The notes beneath the pieces were generated by a model. The model saw nothing but the letters and a program-made list of their open reading frames with translations, searched no databases and had not been told where the DNA came from. A stretch of DNA of 64,000 nt from Lithobates sylvaticus (lineage: Eukaryota > Chordata > Amphibia > Anura > Ranidae). The stretch is from the NCBI GenBank assembly GCA_028564925.1, contig CM053031.1, forward strand, positions 165,467,084-165,531,083, in the 5' to 3' direction. A program made the position numbers and the translations under genes. Positions within the stretch are counted from its first letter, which is position 1, and every line of letters begins with the position of its first letter. Shown here piece by piece: positions 35,424-45,982 of this stretch.

Positions 35424-36411
35424 CTAGTGGTTAGAGGAGATCTGGTCGAGCCTCTCCAACCTGAGGAGGTTCAATAGGTCGGTTTTCAAGTCTTTAATTG
35501 TAGGAGGAAGTGAGGATGTCCACATTTTGAGAATTGCTCTCCTGGCTTCCAGGTAGTAAGTAGAGAACCAAGCCTTATTGTGTTGTAGGATTCTAATCTG
35601 ATTCCTAGGCAAGTCTTGGTTGGTAGCATCCAAGTATCTGAGTAGTAACAGGAAAATGTTCTTGTGAGGGAGTAGGCCTATGATTGTTGCCACAAAATCC
35701 TCAACTTGTTTCCAGAACTGTAGGATATGAGGGCAAGACCAAAGCCTGTGTAGAAGGGAAGGCTTGTGACTGGTACACAGCGGACAGTTAGAACGGACTG
35801 GTAGTTCTCTGGACTTCAGATGAGGGATGTACGCCCAGCTTAGGAGTTTAAACTGCTTTTCATGCCAAAATTTGTTAGTAATAAAAATGCATGTGGAGTT
35901 GAAGCCTGCTAGAATAATTTTAGGTGCCTCTGGAGATTGTAAGTCTCTATTCCAAGCAGTAGAGGTGGTGAAGTTGGCTGGCATCATAAAAAGAGAGTTC
36001 AAAGGTCAGAGGTTTTGTCACGGTTTCGCTCCAGAAAAGAGTCGAATGGGGAAGTTTAAAAGCGCAGGTGGTTGGTGGGCGGCTTAGCTTGAACATATGC
36101 AAAATTTATGATGAGGGGAGAGGTTTCCCTGAGGTGCTATCAATAGATTGAGCAAACTTACATAAACGCTGTGAGGCCAATGTGGAGGTCATTGGGTATT
36201 GCTGCGCTTGTGGAAACAGCGGGTGGCCGCATATAGGGAGATGACTGGACAGGAAGTGAGAAATCACAAATTTTCTGCCAATCTCTCTCCAGGCCACAAC
36301 TGTGTCCCTGATGAGGAGGTTGTATTTTATATTAGAGGGTATCGTTCTGATTCTGGCCGCATGAAGCACAGAGTCTGCAGAGGCTGTGTGTGCCTGCAGT
36401 GAGTCCTCCAT
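35424..36411 (-). pseudogene. LINE ORF2 C-terminal region (minus strand)
   Basis: The minus-strand frame at 36106-36411 reads IRDTVVAWREIGRKF and HFLSSHLPICGHPLF. A second frame at 35424-36002 reads SWAYIPHLKSRELPVRSNCP and CPLCTSHKPSLLHRLWSCPH, the Cys/His cluster normal for L1 ORF2 C-termini. One frameshift lies between them. No RT domain is present on this strand here. Confidence 0.78.
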
Positions 36412-36627
36412 CCACCATTTTGGCTGTGTGTGAGCCTGAGCGGGATGCTGCGGGAGAGCTGGAGGTTCCGTAGACCATAAATTAGTCCATTGCTGCGCTC
36501 CCTAAGCAGGTGAGAGGGGGACTAAGCTTTGCTCACCATCCGTGGGCATGAGAGGCTGGCTTTTTAAGCAGAATGTCCCGGAGCCGCCGTTTCTCGCTCC
36601 TTCACAGGAAACGCTGGAACTGGAAGT

Positions 36628-37577
36628 GACTATTTACCTCTTTAATGAAAGAAACCATTCCACATTCCCAGTTTCTTCATGCTCATATTACTATTATCTT
36701 GAAACCTGGGAAAGATCCCTCCTTTCCTGAAAACTACCGGTCTATAGCACTACTTAACTCTGACTATAAAATCTTAACAAAAAATTTGGCCAATAGGCTT
36801 ACTCAAATTCTCCCCGGACTTATTCATAAGAACTAGGTAGGATTTGTGCCAACCAGACATGCTGGGGACAACACAAGGCGTACCATCGACCTCATTGACT
36901 TACTCAATAAGACCACCCGTCCGGCCCTTATTCTGAGCTTAGACACTCAGAAAGCATTTGATAGACTTAGTTGGCCCTTTATGTTTTCCACCCTCTCCAG
37001 ATATGGATGTAAGGGCCCCTTCATATAAGCGCTTTGTTCCTTGAATTGTCAGCCATCCTCTCAGGTACAGATGTCGTCCTTTCTATTGCCATCATTCCCT
37101 GTGAGCAATGGCACAAGACAAGGATGTTCTTTGTCTCCTTTGCTGTTCATACTTTGTCTGGAACCCTTGGCTGCAGCCATTCGTTCCCATCCTGATATCC
37201 ATGGGGTCTCTTTAAGACAGATGGAATGCAACCTGTCTCTATTTGCTGACCACATTCTTCTGACACTGACTAACCCCCATATATCCCTTCCTAATCTCCA
37301 TGACCTGTTGATGACTTTTGGCCTTCTGTCACAATATAAGGTTAACACGGCAAAAACAGAAGAATGCCAGTACATATCCCTCCTTCTAATCTCACTACCT
37401 TGCAACAGAATTTTCTATATGATTGGTGTTTCCTATCCCTCAAATATTTAGGGATTCATATAACCTCCTCATACTCTACTCTTTATCAAACCAATTATCC
37501 TCCCCTTTTTGGAGATATAAGTTGCCTACTACGCCAGTGGGATAATTATCCTCTCTCTCTTTTAGGTCGAGCCTTGA
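36628..37577 (+). pseudogene. LINE ORF2 RT domain (second part of split LINE)
   Basis: It starts with LMKETIPHSQFLHAHITIIL and continues KPGKDPSFPENYRSIALLN, VGFVPTRHAGDNTRRTIDLI, SLDTQKAFDRLSW, SNGTRQGCSLSPLLFILCLE and LFADHILL. The last motif has His in place of the second catalytic Asp. Stops and a frameshift near 37025 are present. It continues the ORF2 text that stops at 26062. Confidence 0.85.
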
Positions 37578-38240
37578 GCTATGAGTAAGCACTGTATATA
37601 ATGCGAAACGCGTCAGTTTTGTACCCCCTCTTTTGTTTTGCTGTGGACCACTAGATGTGATGTGATTCCTTTTTTAAATAAATAACACAGGATTTTATCT
37701 TTTTCCGGTGTGCGGCTGTCCAGAGTTCTTTGATACTTCCCACTCTCACCTTATGGCATGGACCCCTGTGCAAACAGGTGGTCATGCAAGCGGGTATCAA
37801 AAGGGTTGACACGGACCATAAACTTCTCTCACGTCTCCTTGGATCTCAGGCAAGATGCCAGGTCATGGGTAGAAAGAAAAGATCTAAGTGCTCACCGCTT
37901 AAGTATAAGATTTCATTTTAGTGTTCAAACACAAACTACTCACATAAAGATGATAAAAACACAGCATGTAAAGCGACAATCGTGTTAGTTCCGTAGAGCA
38001 GCAGCAGGTGATGTCATGCATAGCTCCTCCCCCGTACGCGTTACGTTCAATCAGAACTTCAACGTCACCGGACTCCTCACCCCTTCCTTTCATTAGCAGA
38101 TGGAGGCACTTGGGGAAGGGGGGAGGAGTCCGGTGACGTTGATGTCTGTGACGTCACCGGATCTCCGACGGAACTCCCTGAAGACCCGGAAGCCAGTGGA
38201 GAGGTGAGTACTGATCAAAAGAATTTTGATCAATTAAAAA
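37578..38240. mobile_element. Unclassified interspersed repeat inside the LINE
   Basis: The LINE text breaks off after LLGRAL and is replaced by GCACTGTATATAATGCGAAA and CGCGTCAGTTTTG text, then AATAAATAACACAGG and GTGTGCGGCTGTCCAGAG (shared with 25515-25640). Further right, CGTACGCGTTACG mirrors the GAAACGCGTC motif. A hairpin lies at 38060-38141. I recall GAAACGCGT repeats from ranid sequence but cannot name the family. The borders are approximate. Confidence 0.45.
38060..38141. repeat. 28-bp-arm hairpin
   Basis: CAACGTCACCGGACTCCTCA followed by CCCCTTCC (38060-38087) pairs with 38114-38141 with one mismatch; the loop is 26 nt. Confidence 0.85.
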
Positions 38241-38284
38241 AATTAATCGATTAATCGAGGAATTATTCTTTAGTTTACACAGTC

Positions 38285-39254
38285 CTAAAACTTATGTCTG
38301 AATCCGATGTTGTTTACCCTTTCTATTTGGAGGAAGTGTATACCAAGATTTTCTCTCTCTTCTCCATGCCCACCTCTACTAAACATGCTCTTTAACCCGG
38401 ATATTTCTGATAGTTTGTCCTAAAGCTAAATGTATCCTTGGTGGCAGGCTTTCAGCTTCGACACATGGTGCATCCACTAACAGGCCAATTAATTCATTCA
38501 CAGAGATCCAACACAAATACCAGATCCCTAAACAACTTATGTATTCCTCTACATCCTCATCTCAAACCCTAGATAAACCCACTGCATTTGAACTGTTATG
38601 TGCCCAAGGTCCCTATCAACCTCGCCTTATACCATCTATTTATCAAATTCTTCATGAGGCTACCCCGCTTGATAACTCTCACCATCTCTATATGCAAAAA
38701 TGGTCTCACATTATACAGCGACCCATTTCCCTCCCACAATGGCAGAAGATCTGCAGTTTCTAAGGCCTCAAGATGTGTGGAACAGAGAGAGACAGCCTAC
38801 AAGGTGATGCTCTTTTGATATAGAACCCCCGGATATACTTCACAGGTATAGCCCAGAGGTATCTCGTTGTTTTGGAGATGCCATGGTCATGTGGGTTCAC
38901 ATGACCACATCTTTTGGGATTGTCCTACGATCTGACCTTTTTGGTCCTCTGTTCAATCCCTCCTACAAAACCTTCTTGAACCAGTCTCCCATTGGATCCA
39001 GTCCATTATCTTTTGGCCCTTCCTATCCCTGGTGTCTCAAAATAAGCCAAGAAATTGACGCATTTGTCTTATTAGCTGCTAAACAGGTTATACCCCTGGG
39101 CTGGCTGTCCTCTTCTCCACCCGCACTCTCCCAGTTGGTGCAGGTCATAGCTGCCATACGTAGAATGGAACATCTTACAGTGGTTGTACACGACTCTATG
39201 CCTCAATTTTCAAAAACATGGGATATGTGGGATAACTCTGAGTTTAACCCGTAA
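38285..39254 (+). pseudogene. LINE ORF2 C-terminal region (third part of split LINE)
   Basis: Coding resemblance resumes near 38285. Recognisable stretches are YMQKWSHIIQRPISLPQWQK (38690-38750) and, in another frame near 38895, GSHDHIFWDCPTI followed by PFWSSVQSLL, the H-x-FW-x-CP motif of L1 ORF2 C-termini. Many frameshifts and stops are present. Confidence 0.65.
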
Positions 39255-39811
39255 TCGATACCTCCAGCTTCAGATAAGTAATATTTTATCTTTCACGTGT
39301 GTCAACTCACCTCTTCGTCAATCCAATCTTTAGGACTCCCCCCTGATGTATCTCCTTTTTTTTTCTTTTTGCTGTTATCATACCAAAAAGCCAAAAGTGG
39401 TTGATCCAATGAGCTGAAATGGGTTCTTGGTGTTGATTTGATCCTGCTTTCTATGCCTGCTCTACTGGAGACCACCTACAGTATGTATTATCTACAGTTG
39501 TAGATTGATTTAATGTTTTATTGAAACTTTGTAATGTACTATTGCATATTGTGAATAGGTCAGGACAAGAAGAGAAAAACATCATATATCACATTATATA
39601 CAGGATACACAGTCTTGCATAGCCAAATATGATCAGAGAGGGTCAATACCAATCTATCAGTGACTTTTGAGTCTCTTTCAATAGCCCATAAAGAATCCTC
39701 AGAACTAAAAGGTAAGTCCAATAGAGATCATTGGCAAGGACTCAGAGATTACAAGGCATATAGTAGTAGTCAAAAGGATATAGAATTTTTGAGGCACTTT
39801 AGGACTTTCAT
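39255..39811. other. LINE 3' sequence and probable reversed LINE 3' end
   Basis: The first ~250 bp is probably the 3' UTR of the split LINE. From about 39510 the minus strand reads AGTTTCAATAAAACATTAA, resembling the 3' end of a minus-strand LINE that could continue beyond the following insertions. This is weak. Confidence 0.35.
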
Positions 39812-40518
39812 GGTACCACTGAACTCACAGCACTAAGTATAGTTACAACTATTATATTTATTACAAAAGTAAAAAAAAAAAATACCATCAACCCACATAT
39901 CGAATGCAACAAAAAGGAAAACATAACATCTAAAATTAAGGCGGAAATAACTCCTTCAAAGACTCAATTTACTAAAGGCAAAGTGCAAACTACAAGTGCA
40001 AAGTGCACTTGAAATTGCACTGAATGTGCACTTGGAAGTGCAGTCGCTGTAGATCCAAGGAGGACATGCAAGGAAAAAAAAAAAAAAAACAGCATTTTAG
40101 CCTGCACATGATTGGATAATAAAATCAGCAGAGCTCCCCCTCATTTCAGATCTAACCCTCAGATTTACAGCAACTGCACTTCCAAGTGCACTTTCAGTGC
40201 AATTTCAAATGCACTTTGCACTTGTAGTTTGCACTTGTAGTGCAAAGTGGATTTGCCTTTCGTAAATAACCCCCAATGTCTTTACATGATACCCCACACA
40301 AATATAGGGAGTATATGGAAGATATTTGTACATAGACTCCCTATATTTAGGTGGGGTATTATGTAAAGACATCCAGTCTTTAAAGAAGTTATTTCCTCCT
40401 TAATTTTATATTTTCTTCTTTGTTGCATTCAATATGCATATTGATGATAATCTTTATAAACTTTTGTAATAAATATAATGGTTTTAACTATACTTAGTGT
40501 TGTGAGTTGAGTGGTACC
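39812..40518. mobile_element. Palindromic MITE, interrupted in one arm
   Basis: The ends GGTACCACTGAACTCAC (39812-39828) and its near-complement (40502-40518) enclose long inverted arms. Examples are AAGGCGGAAATAACT on the left against AGTTATTTCCTCCTT on the right, and ACATGATACCCCAC against GTGGGGTATTATGT. The left arm is split by a second MITE (about 39966-40274). Removing it would give a nearly continuous hairpin with about 200-bp arms. There is no coding sequence. Confidence 0.8.
39966..40274. mobile_element. MITE inserted in the palindrome arm
   Basis: It is itself a near-palindrome: TTTACTAAAGGCAAAGTGCA at the left, and the complement of TTTACGAAAGGCAAATCCAC at the right. Repeated AAGTGCACTT-type motifs and an A run occur near the centre. 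The left end is slightly eroded and the target-site duplication is unclear. Confidence 0.75.
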
Positions 40519-41031
40519 AAATTCTATATTCATTTGAGTATTCCATTGTTACGACGTAGGTACACCCGTAACATGTGATTTTGCAGTGCAATTGGTTAAG
40601 ACTAGAGTTGAGAGGACACCTGGATGTTCGGGTTCGACGGGTTCGGCCGAAGTTCGCAAAAAAGTTCGAGTTCGGGACCCGAACTTGACTCGAACCTGAC
40701 CCCGAACCCGAACCTCATTGAAGTCAAAGGGGACCCAAACTTTTGAGGACTAAAATGGCTCTAAAAAAGTAATGGAAAGGGCTAAAGGGCTGCAAATGGC
40801 AGCACAATGTTGTTAAGAGCATGGCAAGTGCTCTGCAAACAAATGTGGATAGGGCAATAACTTAAAATAACATAAAACACATAAAAATAAAAAATAATCT
40901 TGACCTAGGAGGACAAGGTCCATATGGAGTAGGAGGTTGAGGTGGCGGTGGATGTGGAGGTGTAGGTGGAAGCGGCAGTGGAGGAGGATGAGGTAGCCAA
41001 CACTAGTTTTTGTTTTTAATAAAAACATTTT

Positions 41032-44000
41032 TTAAATTAGGGTACACCCCAAAAGAGTGAAAAAGATCAAAAATACAACAAAGGCTGGGTAAGGCCGGTA
41101 TACATGTATATTCTGCACAAGGTACGGACAAGTCCTGTGGGATCCATGCCTGGATCCCATTTTAATGAACGTGAGCTTGTCCACATTGGCTCTGGACAGG
41201 CGGCTGCGCTTGTCTGTGATAACGCCCCCTGCCCCTACGTTCAGATAATACACTGGCTGCAGGGCAGGCCAGCACCTCCAAGGCGTAAAGGGCAAGCTCA
41301 GGCCATGTGCCCAATTTGGAGACCCAGAAGTTGAAGGGGGCAGACCCGTCATTCAGTACGTGTAGGCGTGTGCACACATACTGCTCCACCATGTTGGTGA
41401 AATGCTGCCTCCTGCTAAGACGTTCCATCTCAGCTGGTGGTGCTGGTTGTTGTGGCGTGCTGACAAAGCTTTTCCACATTTTGGCCATGCTAACCCTGCC
41501 TTGTGAGGTGCTGTCGGTTCCCCCCGGCTGCGTTGGCGACCTCTTCCTCCTCCTCTGCCTTCGCCTTGTGCTTCCACTGTGCCCCCGCTGTCAGGTGGGA
41601 ATGCCACCAGCAGCGCGTCTACCAGCGTGCGATTGTACTCGTGCATCTTACGATCAACCTCCAGTGAGGGAATTAAGGATGGTATGTTGTCCTTGTAAAC
41701 GGGGATCCAGCAGCGTGGCCACCCAGTAATCAGCACCAGTTAGAATGTGGGCAACTCGGCGGTCGTTGCTGAGACACTGCAGCATGTAATTGCTCATGTG
41801 TGCCAGGCTGCCCAGAGGCAACGAAAAGCTGTCCTCTGTGGGAGGTGTATCGTCTGTGTCCTCTGTATCCCCCCAGCCACGCACCAGTGATGGCCATGAG
41901 CTGGTCTGGGTGCAACCCTGCTGTGAACATGGTTCCTCCTCCTCCATCTCCTCCTCCTCATCCTCCACCTCGTCATCCTCCAGAACTGTGCCCTTGCTGG
42001 ACAATTGTGTACCTGGCGTTTGGTGCAGGAACCCACCCTCGGAGCCACTTGTGAATGACTGCCCTGAAAGCCTTGGAAATGATCCCTCTTCCTCCTCCTC
42101 CTCCTCCTGTGCCACATCCTCTTCCATCATCGCCCAAAGTGTTTTTTCAAGGAGGCATAGAACTGGGATAGTAACGATGAGAACGGCGTCATCGGCACTG
42201 GCCATGTTGGTGGAGTACTCGAAACAGCGCAATAAGGCACACAGGTCTCGCATGGAGGCCCAGTTATTGGTGGTGAAGTGGTGCTGTTCCGCAGAGCGAC
42301 TCACGCGTGCATGCTGCAGCTGAAACTCCACTATCGCCTGCTGCTGCTCGCACACTCTGGCCAGCATGTGCAAGGTGGAGTTCTACCTCGTGGGCACGTC
42401 ACATATGAGGCGGTGAGCGGGAAGGCCGAAGTTACGCTGCATCGCTGACAGGCGAGCAGCAGGGTGAGAACACCAAAAGTGCGCACAGACGGCCCGCACT
42501 TTCTGCAGCAGCTCTGGCATATCAGGGTCGTTTTTAAGGAACCTCTGCAACACCAAATTCAGCACATGCGCCAGGCAAGGGATGTGTGTCAAACCGGCTA
42601 GGCCCAGAGCTGCTACTAGATTTTGCCCATTATCACACACCACCAGGCCAGGCTTGAGGCTCACTGCCACCAACCACTCATCGATCTGTTGTTCCATGTC
42701 CCTCCACAACTCCTGCATGGTGTGGGGTTTTTCCCCCAAACAGGAAAGTTTTAAAACTGCCTGTGAAGGTGTTACACTGACCGGATGAGGAGGCGGTAAA
42801 GGATGAGGAAGCGGAGTAGGAGGAGGCAAACTGAATCGCCCTGCAATCCTCGGTGGTGGAAGGACATGCGCCAAACTGCTATCTGCCTCAGGCCCAGCCA
42901 CCACTGCATTTACCCAGTGTGCTGTTAGAGAGCTATAATGTCCCTGACCGTGCTTACTGGTCCACGCATCCGTAGTTAGGTGGACCTTGCCACAGATGGC
43001 ATTGCGCAGTGCACACCTGATTTTGTCCCCCACTTGGTTGTGCAGGGAAGGGATGGCTCACCTGGAAAAGTAGTGGCGGCTGGGCACGATGTACTGTGGG
43101 ACAGCCAATGCCATCAAGCTTTTAAAACTCTGCGTCTCCACCAGACGGAATGACAGCATTTCAAAGGCCAGGAATTTTGAAATGCTGGCATTACGGGCCA
43201 GGGATCGCGGGTGGGTAGGGGGGTACTTCCTCTCCCACTCCAGTGTTTGGGAGATAGAGAGCTGAAATCTTCCATGGGACATTGTGGAGATGGTTGGTGA
43301 CCCAGGTGGTAGTGTTGCAGGCAGATCCTCTGTTTGCGGGCTGGCAGGTGTCACTGTCACTACAGAGGTGGATGAAGAGGCCGAGACTGCAGCAGAAGAG
43401 GAAGCAGGAGGAGCCAAAGACCTTTCTTGGTTTTTGAGGTGTCTACTCCACTACAGCTCGTGCTTTGCACTTAGATGCTTGGTCATGCAGGTTGTGCTCA
43501 GGTTGAGAACGTTTATGCCTCGCTTCAGGCTCTGATTGCACAGCGTGCAAACCACTCGTGTCTTGTCATCAGCACATTGTCTGAAGAACTGCCACGCTAG
43601 GGAACTCCTTGGACCTGGCTTTGGTGTGCTTGGTCCCTTGCTGCGTTGGGCAGTAGCAGGCGTACTGTCTAGGGGACGGACGCTCCTCTTTTGCACCCTG
43701 CTCCCTCTTCTTCTGTACTGGTAGCTCTGTGCAACCACCGGCTCTTCCTCCGAACTACACAGGTCACCTGCATGACGTTGATTCCATGTGGGGTCAAGGA
43801 CCTCTTCGTGCTCCACATCATCTTCCACCCAGTCTTCACCCCTGCCCTCCTTGTCGGTCTGCACAATTGCGAAAGCAGCAGCAGTTCGCACCTGTGTTTC
43901 TTCATCATCCGAGATGTGCTGCGATGGTCCTCCCATGTACTCATCTTGAAACATAAGTGGTTGGGCATCGGTGCACTCAATCTCTTCCACTTCTGAGGCA

Positions 44001-44431
44001 GGGCTAGGTGGATGGCCCTGGGAAACCCTGCTAACAGAGTCATAAAAAAGCAGAAGAGACTGCTGCATGATTTGGGGCTCAGATTGATTGGCTGATTTGC
44101 AAGGGGGTGAGGTGAAAGACTGATGGACATCGGCTGCAGGTGCCAACTCTGATCTTTCAGCAGGAGACTGGGTGGGAGACAATGTGAAGGAACTGGAGGC
44201 ACTGTGAGCAACCCAATCTACTATCGCCTGTACTTATCCTGGCCTCAACATTCGTAGAGCCGCATTAGGTCCGACCAAATACCGCTGCAGGCTCTGTCGC
44301 CTACTCGCACCTGAAGAAGGTGTTTCACTTGTGCGTGTAGCTGGCACAGATCGACCACGTCCTCTCCCTGCAACAGGAGCTCCACCAGCAGCACCACGAC
44401 CGGGGCCATGTCCCTTATTTGACGTTCTCAT
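41032..44431 (-). pseudogene. hAT transposase with BED finger, decayed
   Basis: DNA cut-and-paste transposase of the ZBED/hAT type. The ATG at 44431 starts RTSNKGHGPGRGAAGG, a basic RG-rich N-terminus. A BED zinc finger follows (SSLAWQFFRQCADD, then CTLC and HLSAKH, about 43455-43610). Next come HYFSR, LTTDAWTSKHGQGHY (first catalytic Asp), VVCDNGQN (second Asp), PCLAHVLNLVLQ, an acidic stretch, YWVATLLDPR, and the C-terminal dimerisation text FWVSKLGTWPELALYALEVL and ACPAASVLSER. One frame carries nearly all of it from 44431 down to 41656. Four in-frame stops interrupt it: after RPG (44234), after KHEL (43451), after YFSR (43058), and at the Trp of PTRW (42383). Frame changes follow near 41690, 41555 and 41240. 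The length matches autonomous family members. Confidence 0.9.
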
Positions 44432-44469
44432 TATATTTCTCAAATTTAGGATCTTGCCCTAAATGGGTA

Positions 44470-45075
44470 TTTTTTGAATAGCAGAATAGAACAACAGTAT
44501 CTAAAGGGTGTATCTCACATGTAAAGATATGCAGGAAACGCTGCAATTTATTTTTTTTGCCCTAAATGTGTTTTTTTTTAATACCAGAATAGAGCAACAT
44601 TATCTAAAGGGTGTACCTCACACGTACAGATACAGATTAGGCCGCAATTTAAGATTTTTCCCCTAAATGTGTTTTTTTTGCTAATTTTTTGCAAATAGTT
44701 TGTGTTTGCCCTAAATGTGTTTTTTTTTTTTTTAATACCAGAATAGAGCAACAGTATCTAAAGGGTGTATCTCACAGGTACAGATATGCAGAAAAAGCAC
44801 CAAACATTTTTTTTGCCCTAAATTATTATTTTTGAATAGCAGAATAAAACAACAGTATCTAAAGTGTGTACACGTACAGATATGCAGAAAACTTTGCCAA
44901 AAATTTTATTTTTATTTTTTTGAATAGCAGAATAAAACAACAGTATTTAAAGTTTGTATCTCACTAAATACAGATATGCAGGAAACGCAGCAAAATTATT
45001 TTTTTTGCCCTAAATGGTTTTTAGAATAGCAGAAAAGACCAACAGTATCTAAAGGGTTTATCTCACAGTAACATA
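44470..45075 (-). repeat. Six leader repeats upstream of hAT transposase
   Basis: The motif CAGAATAGAACAACAGTATC, followed by TAAAGGGTGTATCTCAC and a T-rich TTTTTTGCCCTAAAT block, recurs near 44476, 44584, 44741, 44833, 44922 and 45023. On the coding strand these lie between the TATA box and the ATG, so they would be transcribed as leader or removed as intron. Confidence 0.88.
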
Positions 45076-45330
45076 TGCAGTGCTGGTGCACTGAGCTTGC
45101 ATAAAATGCCCGCCAACGCCAACCTAACTAACAGACGGATAAAAGTTATCTTTTTTCTGGCATTGGGCTCAGAGCAGGGTAAAAAGATTGTGCACTGCAC
45201 CCACACAACAAAATCAAGGTAGATCGCTGAGTAATTTGATTTCTGAATCAGGACTCCTATCTAATTCTCTCCCTCAAAGCAGCAGCATCAACCTTTCCCT
45301 ACACTATCTAAAGCAGAGCTGTGCCTCTAG

Positions 45331-45338
45331 CTTATATA
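45331..45338 (-). promoter_or_regulatory. TATA box of the hAT transposase
   Basis: The minus strand reads CTCTATATAAGCTAG, 254 bp inside the right terminus. An equivalent TATATAAG lies at a similar distance in the hAT at 57738. There is no experimental support; the call rests on motif and position. Confidence 0.6.
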
Positions 45339-45366
45339 GAGGCTGGGTCACATGCTGCACTGGCAA

Positions 45367-45401
45367 ATCACAGCCATGCCATTAGTAGGCATGGCTGTGA
45401 T
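45367..45401. repeat. Perfect hairpin near hAT right end
   Basis: ATCACAGCCATGCC (45367-45380) pairs perfectly with GGCATGGCTGTGAT (45388-45401) around a 7-nt loop, between the terminus and the TATA box. Confidence 0.9.
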
Positions 45402-45601
45402 GGCTTCTAAGGCACACAAGTTAAACGAATGTTGATTGGCTGCCCTGCAGCTTTTTAAAATGCAACATTACATTGCCGAACACCAAACTCGAACCCGAAC
45501 ATACAGTAAATTGTTCAGGTTCGGGTCCGGGTTCCAAAAACCAAAAAGTCCGGTACGAACCGGAACTTCGCAGTTCAGGTTCGCTCAACCCTAGTTAAGA
45601 C

Positions 45602-45819
45602 ATATAGTAGCATAACATCCATTAACAAAACAGTTTCCATTAGGTGGGGTCATCCAAAACGATCATATTGTAGAGAGTGTTATCTGTAATTACATCTGTA
45701 GCAGCCTATCCATTACTAATTGTGGAGGGGGTAATCCTGGTGTATCTAGCCAACCCTGCGCGACCAGCTTGAATTTGCGTTTGGCATTACAGTGGCGGTA
45801 GCATTGTATATTTTCCAAA
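45602..45819. other. Unassigned sequence right of hAT
   Basis: This flank is continuous with 40519-40602 once the hAT is removed. No gene is recognised; it may be part of a minus-strand LINE 3' region. Confidence 0.35.
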
Positions 45820-45982
45820 CCCTCCCAATTAATGTTCCGAGACACTTAGAGTATTAATTAATAGATTTATTTGGAAACACAAAAGCCCTCGCATTTCCCA
45901 CAAAATATTGGTTAGACCTAAATCATCCGGGGGGTCTGTCCCTTCCAGATTTTGGGAAATACCATGAAGCCACAGTACTGCA

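Larger units (their letters stand above)
26063..36627 (-). mobile_element. Minus-strand LINE inserted in the first LINE (split in three)
   Basis: Read on the minus strand, the 3' end with AAATAAAA lies at about 26063-26075 and the 3' UTR at 26063-26346. The element resumes at 34363-34378 and 35119-36627. ORF2 C-terminal coding is at 35424-36411. It is interrupted by a hAT element (26347-34354) and a MITE (34379-35118). The 5' part at 36420-36627 looks like a LINE 5' region joined to a late ORF2 segment, so the copy is internally deleted or 5'-rearranged. The flanking 16-17 bp similarity described for the first LINE marks its target site. Confidence 0.72.
22991..39560 (+). mobile_element. L1/Tx1-like LINE, split by nested insertions (LINE-1 of stack)
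   Basis: Parts in order: ORF1 (23041-24223), ORF2 endonuclease and start of the RT region (24614-26062), RT (36628-37577), C-terminal region (38285-39254) and a 3' stretch to about 39500. The coding text leaves off in ...LLDLFSSL at 26062 and resumes with MKETIPHS at 36643, in frame and in the expected order for ORF2. The site is flanked by similar 16-17 bp stretches (GACTTATTTTCCTCTTT at 26046-26062; GACTATTTACCTCTTT at 36628-36643), as expected of a target-site duplication that has since diverged. This copy is therefore the oldest layer of the stack. Confidence 0.8.
40603..45593 (-). mobile_element. Complete hAT element, 4,991 bp
   Basis: The exact 8-bp duplication GTTAAGAC flanks the element (40595-40602 and 45594-45601). 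The left end starts TAGAGTTGAGAGGACAC; the right end, read inward, starts TAGGGTTGAGCGAAC. Both subterminal regions are full of GTTCGGGTTCG/CGAACCCGAAC motifs. The transposase lies on the minus strand (41032-44431) with six leader repeats and a TATA box upstream. The transposase is decayed, so the copy is probably inactive on its own. Confidence 0.93.

Noticed and set aside
41790-42323. Plus-strand frame of 177 codons rich in Ser
   Set aside because: It is the antisense of the acidic, Glu-rich stretch of the hAT transposase.
43284-43996. Plus-strand frames opposite the BED finger region
   Set aside because: Antisense shadows of the transposase coding strand.
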